The notes under the pieces were generated by a model that was given only the letters and a program-made list of their open reading frames with translations, ran no database searches and had not been told where the DNA came from. The translations under genes were made by a program, and so were the position numbers. Below are positions 53,401 through 62,035 of a DNA stretch of 64,000 nucleotides, in pieces (the first letter of the stretch is position 1; each line of letters opens with the position of its first letter). Source of the stretch: Avoscillospira_A sp052117125 (GTDB taxonomy: Bacteria; Bacillota; Clostridia; Oscillospirales; Oscillospiraceae); NCBI RefSeq assembly GCF_052117125.1, contig NZ_JBQKJT010000014.1, positions 1 to 64,000 of the forward strand, read 5' to 3'.

Positions 53401-54327
53401 TCAAGAACGTTGTGTCCAATCTACCGCACCAGGGAGCTTCCGGCAGTACAGCCGATAAAAGTCATCATGTGTCATAGCTTCCAGCCATGAGGCAGAAGGA
53501 CAGCAGGCCATGGAGACATCCTGGAGGCTTCTGGACTGTGCATGCTCCGGGTAAACGATCAGATCTCCGTTGGATGCATAAAACGCACAGAGAGACGGGC
53601 ATAGAATTTCTTCTGCCATCCGGCGAGCCAGTTGCTGTGCCAGAGAGGTACGGGCGCAGAAATAGGAGGGGATTAAAACAGGCCCCCCGGCTGGAAGCTG
53701 CAAAAAAGTTTCCCGGCCATCGGCCCGCAGAGCGTAGAGCGAGGGCACCAGAGCAGTTCGAGCGCGGTTCTGCCGTACGGCATGGAAGGCGCCAATGGGC
53801 ATATCGGTTACAAGGCTGCGTTCCAGCAGTGTTTCTGCCGCACGGCTGCCCCACCGTTCCCACACGGCTTTGACCACCGTCTTGACAGCGGAGTTGTTGA
53901 TGCCGCCCAGGGCCAGACCGTTCCAATCCGGCAGAGCAGTACAGGCACAAGACTCCGGATCCCGGGTGTAATAGACCAGGGGAATGGACAGAAAGGGGAG
54001 CAGAAAAGGGCCACGCTCCACGGCATCCAGCATGGGACCGGAACGCAGAGGTATCCAGTCCCGGACCGAATACAAGGAATCCCGCAGTTTGCAGAAAATT
54101 TCCGGATCCTCGAATACCTCCAGGTCGGCAGAAACGATCAAATCGGGCAGAATGGCGTCAGGCCGGGCCAGATAGTCGGAAAGATGTTCAGAATATCCCA
54201 GGCCAAAATAGCGCACTTCCAGATGGATGTTGTCAGCCAGCAATCGCTGGGCCAGAGTATCCAGAAATGCCTTTTCCTGCCGGTGCAGTACACAGATGTG
54301 ATTCCAATAGAGTAAAATATGGGTCAT
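53401..54327 (-). CDS. Leaderless binding-protein-like protein
   Basis: 308 residues. The layout (alternating beta-alpha, LRDSLYSVRDWIPL, GPFLLPFLSIPLVYYTRDPE, then PDWNGLALGGINNSAVKTVVKAVW) recalls periplasmic substrate-binding proteins of ABC importers, but the N-terminus (MTHILLYWNHICVLHRQEKAF) is not a signal peptide and there is no lipobox. It should therefore act in the cytoplasm. It overlaps the stand-alone ABC ATPase gene by ATGA and is the last gene of a three-gene operon with a GTPase. No family I can name. Confidence 0.6.
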   Translation of the reverse strand: MTHILLYWNHICVLHRQEKAFLDTLAQRLLADNIHLEVRYFGLGYSEHLSDYLARPDAILPDLIVSADLEVFEDPEIFCKLRDSLYSVRDWIPLRSGPMLDAVERGPFLLPFLSIPLVYYTRDPESCACTALPDWNGLALGGINNSAVKTVVKAVWERWGSRAAETLLERSLVTDMPIGAFHAVRQNRARTALVPSLYALRADGRETFLQLPAGGPVLIPSYFCARTSLAQQLARRMAEEILCPSLCAFYASNGDLIVYPEHAQSRSLQDVSMACCPSASWLEAMTHDDFYRLYCRKLPGAVDWTQRS

Positions 54328-55067
54328 GCCAACAGGGCTCCTTTCCGCAGCAGGGCTTGATAGTGCCGCTGCCGACGGTATTCTTCTTCCAGTGTTCGAT
54401 ACAGTTCGGATTCTGCCGGAGAGCGATCTACCACGGCTTTGACCGCACCACCGCCAAGAACAATGCGCTGCTTCGACAGGAGAGCAGTGTGGGGGTCATG
54501 GGTCACCACCAGTACCAGTTTCTCCTGGTGCCGCAGCAAACCCAGCGCCTTTTCCTTATCGATTCCGGCGTTTTCGATTTCATCAATCAGTACAATGGGA
54601 CTGTCACAGATCAGAGCAATATCTCCGATCATCAATGCCCGGGACTGACCACCGCTCAGCTGATTGAGGCTTTGCTCCAGGGCCACCGGCTCTGGTGTAA
54701 TGGTGTTAACCAGCTTTAAAATTTCGCCCGGATCCACTTGCCGGTCACGGCACTGGCCATGAAGCAACGAAAATTCCTCCACTGTGGTGTCCAATACAAA
54801 ACGCATGTTCTGCCCCAGATGGGCTACCAACTGCCCTGACATCGTCTGCCGGCAGGCACGGGACACAGGAGCACCGTCCAGAAGAACCGTGCGGCCTGTC
54901 ACAGAATCCCCCTGGGCCAGCTGTTCAATATCCTTGATGAGTCGGGATTTTCCCGAACCGGTGTTGCCAACAATGGTGTACAGATGGCCGCGATACAGGT
55001 CGATGGCGGAAAAGGGCTCCGGCTGGCCATGTTTATCCCGACCGGGCAAGATCGTTATGCAGTCCAT
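54324..55067 (-). CDS. Stand-alone ABC-type ATPase
   Basis: 247 residues. Walker A VGNTGSGKS (near 34), signature LSGGQSRA (near 128), Walker B IVLIDEIE and H-loop VVTHD are intact. There is no membrane domain, and no permease gene in this operon. ABC ATPases without a permease serve in DNA repair, cofactor assembly (SufC-like) or as chaperones. It lies between the GTPase (13-bp overlap) and the leaderless binding-protein-like gene, which suggests an ATP- and GTP-driven complex handling a metal or cofactor inside the cell. Confidence 0.75.
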   Translation of the reverse strand: MDCITILPGRDKHGQPEPFSAIDLYRGHLYTIVGNTGSGKSRLIKDIEQLAQGDSVTGRTVLLDGAPVSRACRQTMSGQLVAHLGQNMRFVLDTTVEEFSLLHGQCRDRQVDPGEILKLVNTITPEPVALEQSLNQLSGGQSRALMIGDIALICDSPIVLIDEIENAGIDKEKALGLLRHQEKLVLVVTHDPHTALLSKQRIVLGGGAVKAVVDRSPAESELYRTLEEEYRRQRHYQALLRKGALLA

Positions 55068-55771
55068 GAAGGAACCTCCTCTCCAAAGGAAATTTTACCT
55101 ACAATGCCCTGCTGATAGGAACTGCCCACCCGCTGCTCACCCACACAGTAGGAACATACGCCGCTGGGCATGGTGTGGCGAAGCACATCCTCTGCAAAAT
55201 CGCCGCAGGCGGGTCGTTCCTGCAACCACAGGGCCAGACGATCCACGCCATAACCGGCCAAGCCATCCACGGGAAACAGGGCGGCGGTGGGATTCAAATG
55301 CCGGACCCGCCAGCAAATAATCTCCAGCTCCGCCTGGGACACCATGTCTGTCTTGGTCAGCACAATAAAATCTGCCTGGGTCAGCATGGGGCCCAGCTGA
55401 TCCGGTGCCCGGCAGCTGGCGGTACAGTCCAGAACGCAGCCTGCTGCCATTTTCGCCGTGGCCGGAGAGCAGCGGTGGCACAATCCGGCGGTCTCAATGA
55501 TAAGGGTGCGGCGTCCCAACCGGTCGGCCCAGTCCCATAACTCCGGCAAATTGGAAACAAGAAAATGGTCTGGGCAGATATCGCCGCTGAGGCCTGTCAC
55601 ACAGGGGAGGCCCAGGGCGTGGAATACGGCATCATCCTGGCTGTGCAGGCAGTCGATCTTACAGACACAGGGAGAAAAACCACTTTGATCCAGAAGAGGA
55701 AGCAGACTGCGGAGGACAGCAGTTTTGCCCACAGCCGAGGCTCCGGAAAACAAAATAACATGACTTGGCAT
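55055..55771 (-). CDS. Cys-rich G3E-type GTPase (CobW/HypB/UreG-like)
   Basis: 238 residues. P-loop GASAVGKT (near 10), ETAGLCHRC (switch-like, near 90), and VLTKTD (the NKxD-type base-recognition motif) mark it as a SIMIBI/G3E GTPase. Cys pairs in CHRC, CTASC and CSYC could bind a metal or cluster. Relatives insert Ni, Co or Zn into enzymes. It is the first gene of the operon, read from a promoter region carrying the GTTAG-N6-CTAAC palindrome. Ribosome site AGGAGG precedes the ATG. Confidence 0.75.
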   Translation of the reverse strand: MPSHVILFSGASAVGKTAVLRSLLPLLDQSGFSPCVCKIDCLHSQDDAVFHALGLPCVTGLSGDICPDHFLVSNLPELWDWADRLGRRTLIIETAGLCHRCSPATAKMAAGCVLDCTASCRAPDQLGPMLTQADFIVLTKTDMVSQAELEIICWRVRHLNPTAALFPVDGLAGYGVDRLALWLQERPACGDFAEDVLRHTMPSGVCSYCVGEQRVGSSYQQGIVGKISFGEEVPSWTA

Positions 55772-55800
55772 GGTCGTACCTCCTTAAGGGATAAAATTTC

Positions 55801-55816
55801 GTTAGTTATATCTAAC
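55801..55816. promoter_or_regulatory. Palindromic operator, site A
   Basis: GTTAG-TTATAT-CTAAC, a perfect 5-bp-arm palindrome with 6-base spacer in front of the GTPase operon. On the minus strand it starts 2 bases after a weak TATGGT -10 box (TTGATA -35, 19-base spacer). Confidence 0.7.
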
Positions 55817-55876
55817 CTACCATAAGAACACCGTGATTGTCAGTATCAAATGAGACCAAGGAAAAATCTTTTTTCC

Positions 55877-55930
55877 TTGACGAATAGGCCCTCTTGCCTG
55901 TACAATACAGGAAGGTTAGTGGAAACTAAC
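55877..55930 (+). promoter_or_regulatory. Promoter of the Crp/Fnr operon with operator site B
   Basis: -35 TTGACG (55877-55882), 18-base spacer, -10 TACAAT (55901-55906), then GTTAG-TGGAAA-CTAAC at 55915-55930, 8 bases after the -10. The palindrome covers the start-site region, so binding there should block transcription. Confidence 0.7.
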
Positions 55931-55946
55931 TAAAGTGAAATGAGGT

Positions 55947-56624
55947 GTGGAGTTGGAGCAGACCGAACTGGGGGCAAAGCTGGCTCTATCGCCGCTGCTG
56001 GCTGGGATGGAGATACCGCCGGAGCAGCTTTCCGTCCAACAGTACCGCGCTGGGCAGATTGTCAGCGATTGTTACAAAGGAACGCCGTCTGTGGGGCTGG
56101 TAACAGTCGGTCGGCTGGAAGTCTATTCCGTGGCACTGGATGGGAAGGATGTCCTGCTCAATGAGTTGACGGCAGGGGAGTGTTTTGGAATCTGCAATCT
56201 TCTGGCTCCGTCGGAGCTGGAGACGGTGTTGCGTTGCGGCACGGAAGCGGAGATTCTCTATATTCCCAAAAGCGTACTGCGGCAGTGTTTGACGAAAGAC
56301 AGCGCGTTTGCCCTGCGATTCGGGACGGTGTGCGGAAAAAAGTTACAATTTCTTCTGCGTCGTATTGAACTGCTGACCATGCAGTCCTGCCGGGGCCGGG
56401 TCATAGCCTTTTTATTGTCCCGACAGGATCAGAACGGCACGGTGTATCTGCATGGTTCCCGGGAGGATCTGGCTCGTCATTTGGGTGTCAGTCGGGCGGC
56501 GCTGTTCCGGGAGCTGGCGGCACTGCAGGCCATGGGCACCGTTGCAGCTCATGGGACAAGCTTGTCGGTTCTGGACTCCCAACAGTTGGAGCATCTGCTC
56601 TACCATCCATCCAACATCAAGTGA
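55947..56624 (+). CDS. Crp/Fnr-family transcriptional regulator
   Basis: 225 residues. An N-terminal cyclic-nucleotide-binding-type beta roll (about 25-120) is followed by a dimer helix and a C-terminal winged helix (GSREDLARHLGVSRAALFRELAAL). No Cys cluster of the Fnr type is present at the N-terminus. It probably recognises the GTTAG-N6-CTAAC sites at its own and two nearby promoters. The start is GTG at 55947 or, better spaced after GAGG, TTG at 55953. Confidence 0.85.
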   Translation: MELEQTELGAKLALSPLLAGMEIPPEQLSVQQYRAGQIVSDCYKGTPSVGLVTVGRLEVYSVALDGKDVLLNELTAGECFGICNLLAPSELETVLRCGTEAEILYIPKSVLRQCLTKDSAFALRFGTVCGKKLQFLLRRIELLTMQSCRGRVIAFLLSRQDQNGTVYLHGSREDLARHLGVSRAALFRELAALQAMGTVAAHGTSLSVLDSQQLEHLLYHPSNIK

Positions 56625-56646
56625 TCCATAGGAAAGGAATATTATT

Positions 56647-57732
56647 ATGAAAAAGTTTTTTACGTTGCTGTGCGCACTGTCTTTGACGACTACCATGCTG
56701 GCAGGCTGCGCTGTCGATTCCTCTACGGAGGCCACTTCAAACTCGCAGGATACCGACGGTGAGACCATTGTGACGGAATCGGGAACGGCGGATACTCCGG
56801 AGGTCAGCGAGACGGAGACGGCAGAGGCGGTGGATGTGAATGTCATGGCGTTGAAAGGTCCTACGGCCATGGGCATGGTACAGTTTATGAGCGAAGTGGA
56901 CGCCGGCACAATCACCGACAACAACTATCAGTTTTCGATTACGGCCATGACTGATGAGGTCAGTGCGGCCCTGGCGCAGGGCACGACGGATATTGCGGCT
57001 GTACCGGCCAATCTGGCCTCCATTCTGTATCACAATACGGAAGGCGGGGTTCAAGTGTTGGCTCTGAATACACTGGGCGTGTTGTACATCGTTGAGAGTG
57101 GCGATACGGTTCAGTCCATAGCAGACTTGCAGGGCAAAACCATTTATGCCAGTGGTAAGGGCGGCACACCGGAGTATGCGCTGAACTACATACTGACTGA
57201 AAATAGTATCGATCCAGCCACTGATGTGACCATTGAGTGGAAGAGCGAGCAGACGGAGTGCCTGGCAGCCCTTACTGCTCAGGAGAATGCCATCGCCATG
57301 CTGCCGCAGCCCTTTGTCACCACAGCTCAGACGAAGAGTGACGCCATCCGGGTAGCGTTGGATCTGACAGAGGAGTGGGACAAGCTGCAGGCTGACAGTG
57401 AGACGCCCTCCACGCTGGTCACTGGTGTGGTGGTAGCCCGATCGGCTTTTGTGGAGGAACATCCTGATGCGGTTTCAGCTTTTCTGGACCACTATCAGAC
57501 CTCTGTGGAGTTTGTCAATTCTAATGTAACTGAGGCTGCCCAGCTGGTAGGGGCCTATGATATTGTTACCGCAGAGGTGGCAGAAAAGGCCATTCCTGCT
57601 TGCAACATTGTCTTTATGGAAGGTACGGAGATGCAGGAGAAGCTGTCCGGCTATCTCTCCGTATTACTGGAGCAGAATACCAAATCTGTAGGCGGCGCCC
57701 TGCCCGGTGATGACTTCTACTACAGCCGTTGA
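56647..57732 (+). CDS. ABC importer substrate-binding lipoprotein, NMT1/SsuA type
   Basis: 361 residues. Lipobox LAGC (Cys21), an acidic Thr/Glu-rich linker to about 60, then an NMT1/SsuA-like domain: ALKGPTAMGMVQFM, GTTDIAAVPANLASIL, LQGKTIYASGKGGTPEYAL. The family imports sulfonates, nitrate, thiamine precursors and similar small compounds. AAAGGAATATT precedes the ATG. It follows the Crp/Fnr gene by 22 bases, so the two share a transcript. Confidence 0.85.
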   Translation: MKKFFTLLCALSLTTTMLAGCAVDSSTEATSNSQDTDGETIVTESGTADTPEVSETETAEAVDVNVMALKGPTAMGMVQFMSEVDAGTITDNNYQFSITAMTDEVSAALAQGTTDIAAVPANLASILYHNTEGGVQVLALNTLGVLYIVESGDTVQSIADLQGKTIYASGKGGTPEYALNYILTENSIDPATDVTIEWKSEQTECLAALTAQENAIAMLPQPFVTTAQTKSDAIRVALDLTEEWDKLQADSETPSTLVTGVVVARSAFVEEHPDAVSAFLDHYQTSVEFVNSNVTEAAQLVGAYDIVTAEVAEKAIPACNIVFMEGTEMQEKLSGYLSVLLEQNTKSVGGALPGDDFYYSR

Positions 57733-57734
57733 TC

Positions 57735-58484
57735 ATGAAGCAAGGTGGAATGCTGCGGCTCTGGGCGGTACTGGTGTGGCTTCTGATCTGGCAACTGGGT
57801 GCCATAGCCATGGATCAGCAGATTCTGCTGGTCTCTCCCATTGCTGTTCTGATGCGCCTGGGAACACTGGCTGTGGAGCCATCCTTCTGGAAAGCTGTGG
57901 GATTCTCCCTGTTGCGGATCACTGGCGGTTTTTTTCTGGGGGCGGCGGTGGGTACGGTGCTAGCCGCCCTCTCCGCGAGACTGCGCCGGGTAGAGGAGCT
58001 ACTGGCCCCACTGCTGCTGGCTATCAAGTCCATTCCTGTGGCCTCCTTTATCATCCTCGCCCTGATCTTGTTTTCCTCCCGGAATCTGTCCGTTCTCATT
58101 TCCTTCCTAATGGTTCTGCCGGTTCTGTACGCAGGTGTTTTGGGCGGTATCCGAGCCATGGACAAACAGATGCTGGAAATGGCACAGGTGTTTCAAATTC
58201 CTACGCCCCGGCGGGTGCGCTACGTCTATCTGCCTCAAGTGTTACCCTATTTCCGGGCGGCATGTGCTTCTGCCCTGGGGCTGTGCTGGAAATCGGGCAT
58301 TGCTGCTGAGGTCATCGGCATGCCTACAGGCTCTATTGGTGAACGGCTCCAACAGGCTAAGATTTATCTGGATACGCCGGATCTCTTTGCCTGGACACTG
58401 GTGATTGTCTTGGTGAGCTTGGCCTTTGAACGACTCTTTTTGGCCCTGCTGCAAATAGCAACCAGATATCTGGAGAGGATGTGA
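57735..58484 (+). CDS. ABC importer permease, SsuC/ThiX-like
   Basis: 249 residues with about six membrane helices and the EAA loop (GIRAMDKQMLEMAQVF). It starts immediately after the binding-protein stop; a TTG at 57729 is also possible through overlap. It partners the binding protein and the ATPase that follows. Confidence 0.85.
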   Translation: MKQGGMLRLWAVLVWLLIWQLGAIAMDQQILLVSPIAVLMRLGTLAVEPSFWKAVGFSLLRITGGFFLGAAVGTVLAALSARLRRVEELLAPLLLAIKSIPVASFIILALILFSSRNLSVLISFLMVLPVLYAGVLGGIRAMDKQMLEMAQVFQIPTPRRVRYVYLPQVLPYFRAACASALGLCWKSGIAAEVIGMPTGSIGERLQQAKIYLDTPDLFAWTLVIVLVSLAFERLFLALLQIATRYLERM

Positions 58485-58487
58485 ACC

Positions 58488-59069
58488 ATGGGGGACATTG
58501 TGATGCACAAACTGTGTAAATCCTTCGGGGAAAAGGCGGTGCTGCGGGATGTGTGCGGCATTCTGGAATCCGGGCGCATCACCGGATTGATGGCCCCTTC
58601 AGGAGCGGGGAAAACCACGCTGCTGCGAATCCTCATGGGACTGGAGCAGCTGGATGACGGCTATATTGAGGGTTTGAATGGCTTGCGTCTTAGTGCGGTG
58701 TTTCAGGAGGATCGACTGTGCGACCAGCTGGACAGCGTATCCAACCTCCGTTTGGTAACTCCATCTCTGAGCCGGGCAGAAGCCAGAAAAGCTTTAGAGA
58801 CGGTAGGGCTTGCCGACTGCATCGGTCAGCCCACCCGAGAACTGTCCGGTGGACAGCGGCGGCGTGTGGCCATTCTCCGCGGACTGCTGGCGGACTATGA
58901 TCTGCTGATTCTCGATGAGCCATTCAAAGGACTGGATCGGGAAACCAAGCAGTTGGTCATGGAGGATACCCGACGTCGGTGCATGGGAAAAACCGTATTA
59001 TTTGTCACGCACGATCCCACGGAGTTGGACGCTCTGGGTGTAGCCAAATTGCTGACGGGCCTGGAATAA
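58488..59069 (+). CDS. ABC importer ATPase, SsuB-like (short)
   Basis: 193 residues, shorter than the usual 240-260. Walker A APSGAGKT (near 39), signature LSGGQRRR, Walker B LLILDEPFKG and FVTHD are all there. The C-terminal part past the H-loop is reduced to about 16 residues. It completes the three-gene importer. Confidence 0.85.
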   Translation: MGDIVMHKLCKSFGEKAVLRDVCGILESGRITGLMAPSGAGKTTLLRILMGLEQLDDGYIEGLNGLRLSAVFQEDRLCDQLDSVSNLRLVTPSLSRAEARKALETVGLADCIGQPTRELSGGQRRRVAILRGLLADYDLLILDEPFKGLDRETKQLVMEDTRRRCMGKTVLFVTHDPTELDALGVAKLLTGLE

Positions 59070-59071
59070 AA

Positions 59072-59115
59072 GAATGCGCTCCACAGAAGCCAAGACGCTT
59101 CTATGGAGCATATTC
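59072..59115 (+). terminator. Hairpin after the importer operon
   Basis: A long imperfect stem (59072-59090 with 59097-59115, two mismatches and one G-T pair) without a strong T-run. Likely a terminator or transcript stabiliser. Confidence 0.55.
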
Positions 59116-59237
59116 TCATGTCAGTTAGGATGGAGTTTTCACTACCACTAGGTATATTTTGAATGTAGCTACTGCTTGTGCTGTGCGGATGCCACAGCTC
59201 ACCTCCCCAAAGACGCATCCATCATCTGATCAAAGTC

Positions 59238-59287
59238 TTGACAGAAGCAAATGCGTATGATATTTTTAGTTAGCGAATACTAACTAA
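59238..59287 (+). promoter_or_regulatory. Promoter of the small methyltransferase with operator site C
   Basis: -35 TTGACA (59238-59243), 17-base spacer, -10 TATTTT (59261-59266), then TTAGTTAG-CGAATA-CTAACTAA at 59266-59287, an 8-bp-arm extension of the GTTAG-N6-CTAAC palindrome starting at the end of the -10 box. Confidence 0.75.
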
Positions 59288-59304
59288 TGGATGAGGGATT
59301 ACAA

Positions 59305-59784
59305 ATGAAGGAAAGAGATACCCGGGTACAGGATATGACAAAAGCGATACAGTGGAGTTGTACCGATGTGGAGGCATATCTGTCGCCGCTGTCTTATGAA
59401 GCACTGCTGGATGTGGGATGCGGCACAGATTGTTTGCTGGCGCAGCTGCCACCCAGTAACACCCAGGTTCACTGGGAAATCGATTTGTCACAGAGGTTAC
59501 CCTTTGGGGACAATACCTTTGATGTGGTCACCTGTATTCATAGCTTTCACCAGTGTCCGGATCCTGACGAAGCCATGCGGGAGGTGCTACGGGTTTTGAA
59601 ACCCGGCGGACGCTATCTGCTTTCCGATCAACGAGACGGTGTGGCATCCTTGTGGCGTTCTCATCGGCGGGAAAATCGCCACGGTATCCGGGGGTACATG
59701 GAGCGCAACGGCTTTATCAATGTGGTGGGGACCCAGGTTCGGGGGCGGGTCTATACGGTCATCGGCCGCAAACCACGCGGATAG
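59305..59784 (+). CDS. Small class I SAM methyltransferase
   Basis: 159 residues. The SAM motif LLDVGCGTDCLLAQL (near 30), DVVTCIHSFHQCPDPDEAMREV and LKPGGRYLLSD are typical of methyltransf_11-type enzymes. At 159 residues it is shorter than most, missing part of the core between motif I and the acidic loop. GAGG 8 bases before the ATG at 59305 sets the start. Substrate unknown; operator site C links it to the Crp/Fnr regulon. Confidence 0.75.
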   Translation: MKERDTRVQDMTKAIQWSCTDVEAYLSPLSYEALLDVGCGTDCLLAQLPPSNTQVHWEIDLSQRLPFGDNTFDVVTCIHSFHQCPDPDEAMREVLRVLKPGGRYLLSDQRDGVASLWRSHRRENRHGIRGYMERNGFINVVGTQVRGRVYTVIGRKPRG

Positions 59785-59814
59785 TCAATGGAAAACGGGA
59801 CAGAAAGAAAAAGG

Positions 59815-59857
59815 ACCAGGGCGGTGGCCGGCATATGATACTGGCCACCGCCCTGGT
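59815..59857. repeat. 15-bp perfect inverted repeat
   Basis: Arms 59815-59829 and 59843-59857, loop 13. A-rich DNA precedes it, so on the minus strand it resembles a terminator; on the plus strand it follows the methyltransferase stop by 30 bases without a T-run. Confidence 0.6.
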
Positions 59858-59908
59858 GTCGAGGATAGACTATACGTCATGGCGTATGAGAAAGGTAATA
59901 TACATTCT

Positions 59909-60310
59909 ATGAAACTGTTTTTTATGATCTTGGGATTTCTAACCCTGGGACTGGGTGCCGTTGGTGTGGTACTGCCAATCCTGCCCACCACGCCGTTCCT
60001 GCTGGTGTCGGCGGTGTGCTTTGCCAAAAGCTCTCGGCGGCTTAACGACTGGTTTCGGGGAACCAAATTGTACAAGGACAATCTGGAGACATGGGCCAGG
60101 GGAGAGGGGATGACGTGGCGAGCGAAGCTGCGGGTCATGGGAACGGTGACGGTGCTGATGGTTCTGGGCTTTTGGATGATGCACAGCGTTCCTGTTGGCA
60201 GGATCTGTCTGGCCGTTGTCTGGGTCGCCCATATTGTGGCCTTCTGCTGCATCGTCAAAACGTGCCCGGCCGAGAAAGGAGGACGGTGCTGCTGCCATGA
60301 TGATCAATAA
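59909..60310 (+). CDS. DUF454/YbaN-family membrane protein
   Basis: 133 residues. The start MKLFFMILGFLTLGLGAVG and the motif LPILPTTPFLLVSAVCF, then FAKSSRR, mark the YbaN/DUF454 family. There are about three membrane helices (8-30, 75-95, 100-120) and a Cys-rich end (GGRCCCHDDQ). Function unknown in all members; often found near redox or metal genes. An in-frame ATG at 59879 is an alternative start. It overlaps the next gene by 14 bp. Confidence 0.75.
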   Translation: MKLFFMILGFLTLGLGAVGVVLPILPTTPFLLVSAVCFAKSSRRLNDWFRGTKLYKDNLETWARGEGMTWRAKLRVMGTVTVLMVLGFWMMHSVPVGRICLAVVWVAHIVAFCCIVKTCPAEKGGRCCCHDDQ

Positions 60311-62035
60311 ACGACTGCTTGCCATGGTGCCGGAGTCAATGCCATGGATGGTACGCAAGGTGGCGGTCAACTGGCTGTCCCTGGCAGCGGGCATCGTTCT
60401 GTGGTTTACCGTCGCCTGGATTCTGGACCGGCTCCAACAAGGAAGATCCGTGGGAATGGAAACGGCAGCGGCCTTTCTCGTTTGCGCCGCCTGTATTGCG
60501 GTTCGATTTGCCCTGACCCGTGCGGCTACGGTCTGTACCTACAGGGCAGCATCCTGCGTCAAGGGCAAACTGCGCACGGCCCTCTATGGGAAGCTGCGGC
60601 GGCTGGGCGGCGGCTATACGGATGCTTTTCCTACCGCCGAGGTGGTGCAGCTGGCCGGCGAGGGTGTGGAGCAGCTGGAATCGTATTTCGGCAACTATGT
60701 GCCCCAGATCTTCTATGCCCTGCTGGCGCCGCTGACGCTGCTTTGTGTCTTTTTGCCCCTGTCGCCGCTGACCGCTCTGACCCTGTTTGTCTGTGTGCCG
60801 CTGATCCCTGCTGCCATCATGGCTGTGCAGAAGGTGGCCCGGCGGCTCCTGAGCAAATACTGGGACGCCTACGCCAACCTGGGCGACAGCTTTCTGGAAA
60901 ATCTCCAGGGCTTGACAACATTGAAAGTGTACGGCGCCGATGCAGCCCGTCATCAGGCCATGAACCGGGAGGCGGAGCAGTTCCGCCGGGTGACCATGAA
61001 GGTGCTGACCATGCAGCTCAACTCTGTGACCATCATGGACTTTGTAGCCTACGGCGGCGCATCTTGGCGGCACGGGCCTTTGCCATGGAACAGGTCTCTC
61101 TGGGCGGTGCTGTGGCCATGATCCTGCTGGCCAGCGAATTTTTTCTGGCCATGCGGGCTTTGGGAAGCTACTTCCATGTGGCCATGAACGGCATGGCGGC
61201 CAGTGAGCGGATGTTTCGGTTCCTGGATCTGCCGGAGCCGGTATCCGGCGGCAAGTCGGTGGCGGGCGGTGACTTCCGGGCTAACGGCCTGGGCTTTTCC
61301 TATGACGGCACAAAACCGGCCTTGCAGGATGTGGGCTTTACCATTCCCCAGGGCAGATTTGTGTCCATTTGCGGCGAGAGCGGCTGCGGAAAATCCACCC
61401 TGGCATCCCTGCTCAGCGGTACCCGGCAGGGCTATACGGGCAGCCTGCGGCTGGGAGACACGGAGCTGCGGGACGCAGAACTGGACAGCCTCCGCCGCCA
61501 CATCACTGTCGTTTCTTCCAACAGCTACCTGTTTGCCGGTACCGTCCGGGACACCTTGCTGGAGGGCAACCAGCAGGCCGGGGAAGCGGAGATGGAAGAA
61601 GCCCTGCGGCGGGTTCACCTGCTGGACTTCGTCCAGGCCCAGGGTGGTCTGAATATGGTCTTGTCGGAACGGGGCGCCAATCTGTCCGGCGGTCAGCGGC
61701 AGCGACTGGCACTGGCCCGGGCGCTGCTGAAAAACAGTCCCGTCTATATCTTTGACGAGGCCACCAGCAATATCGACGCCGAAAGCGAAGCCCAGATCCT
61801 GCAGGTCATGGAGGAGCTGCGGGGCCGTCATACGGTTCTGATGATCTCCCACCGCCTGTCCAACGGCGTCCACGCCGACAACATTCTCTATCTGGAACGG
61901 GGCAGACTGGCAGCCCAAGGTACCCATGAACAACTGATGGCCTGCCCCGGCGGCTACGCCGCCCTGTTCCAAACACAGTACCGACTGGAATATCTCAACG
62001 AAAAGGAGGACACGCCATGCGCCGAAGCGGAATAA
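60297..62035 (+). pseudogene. Frameshifted CydD-like ABC exporter half
   Basis: Read across a break near 61055-61062 this is a CydD-type ABC exporter: six membrane helices (about residues 20-260), Walker A GESGCGKS, signature LSGGQRQRL, Walker B IFDEATSNID and SHRLS. The first frame runs from 60297 to a stop at 61121 and ends as nonsense after VAYGGA; the second frame continues LAARAFAMEQVSLGG. The normal text would include a few residues between (ALGI-like), so about 10 or 13 bases seem to be missing. It could be a sequencing gap or a real loss of function. It pairs with the next gene. Confidence 0.75.
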
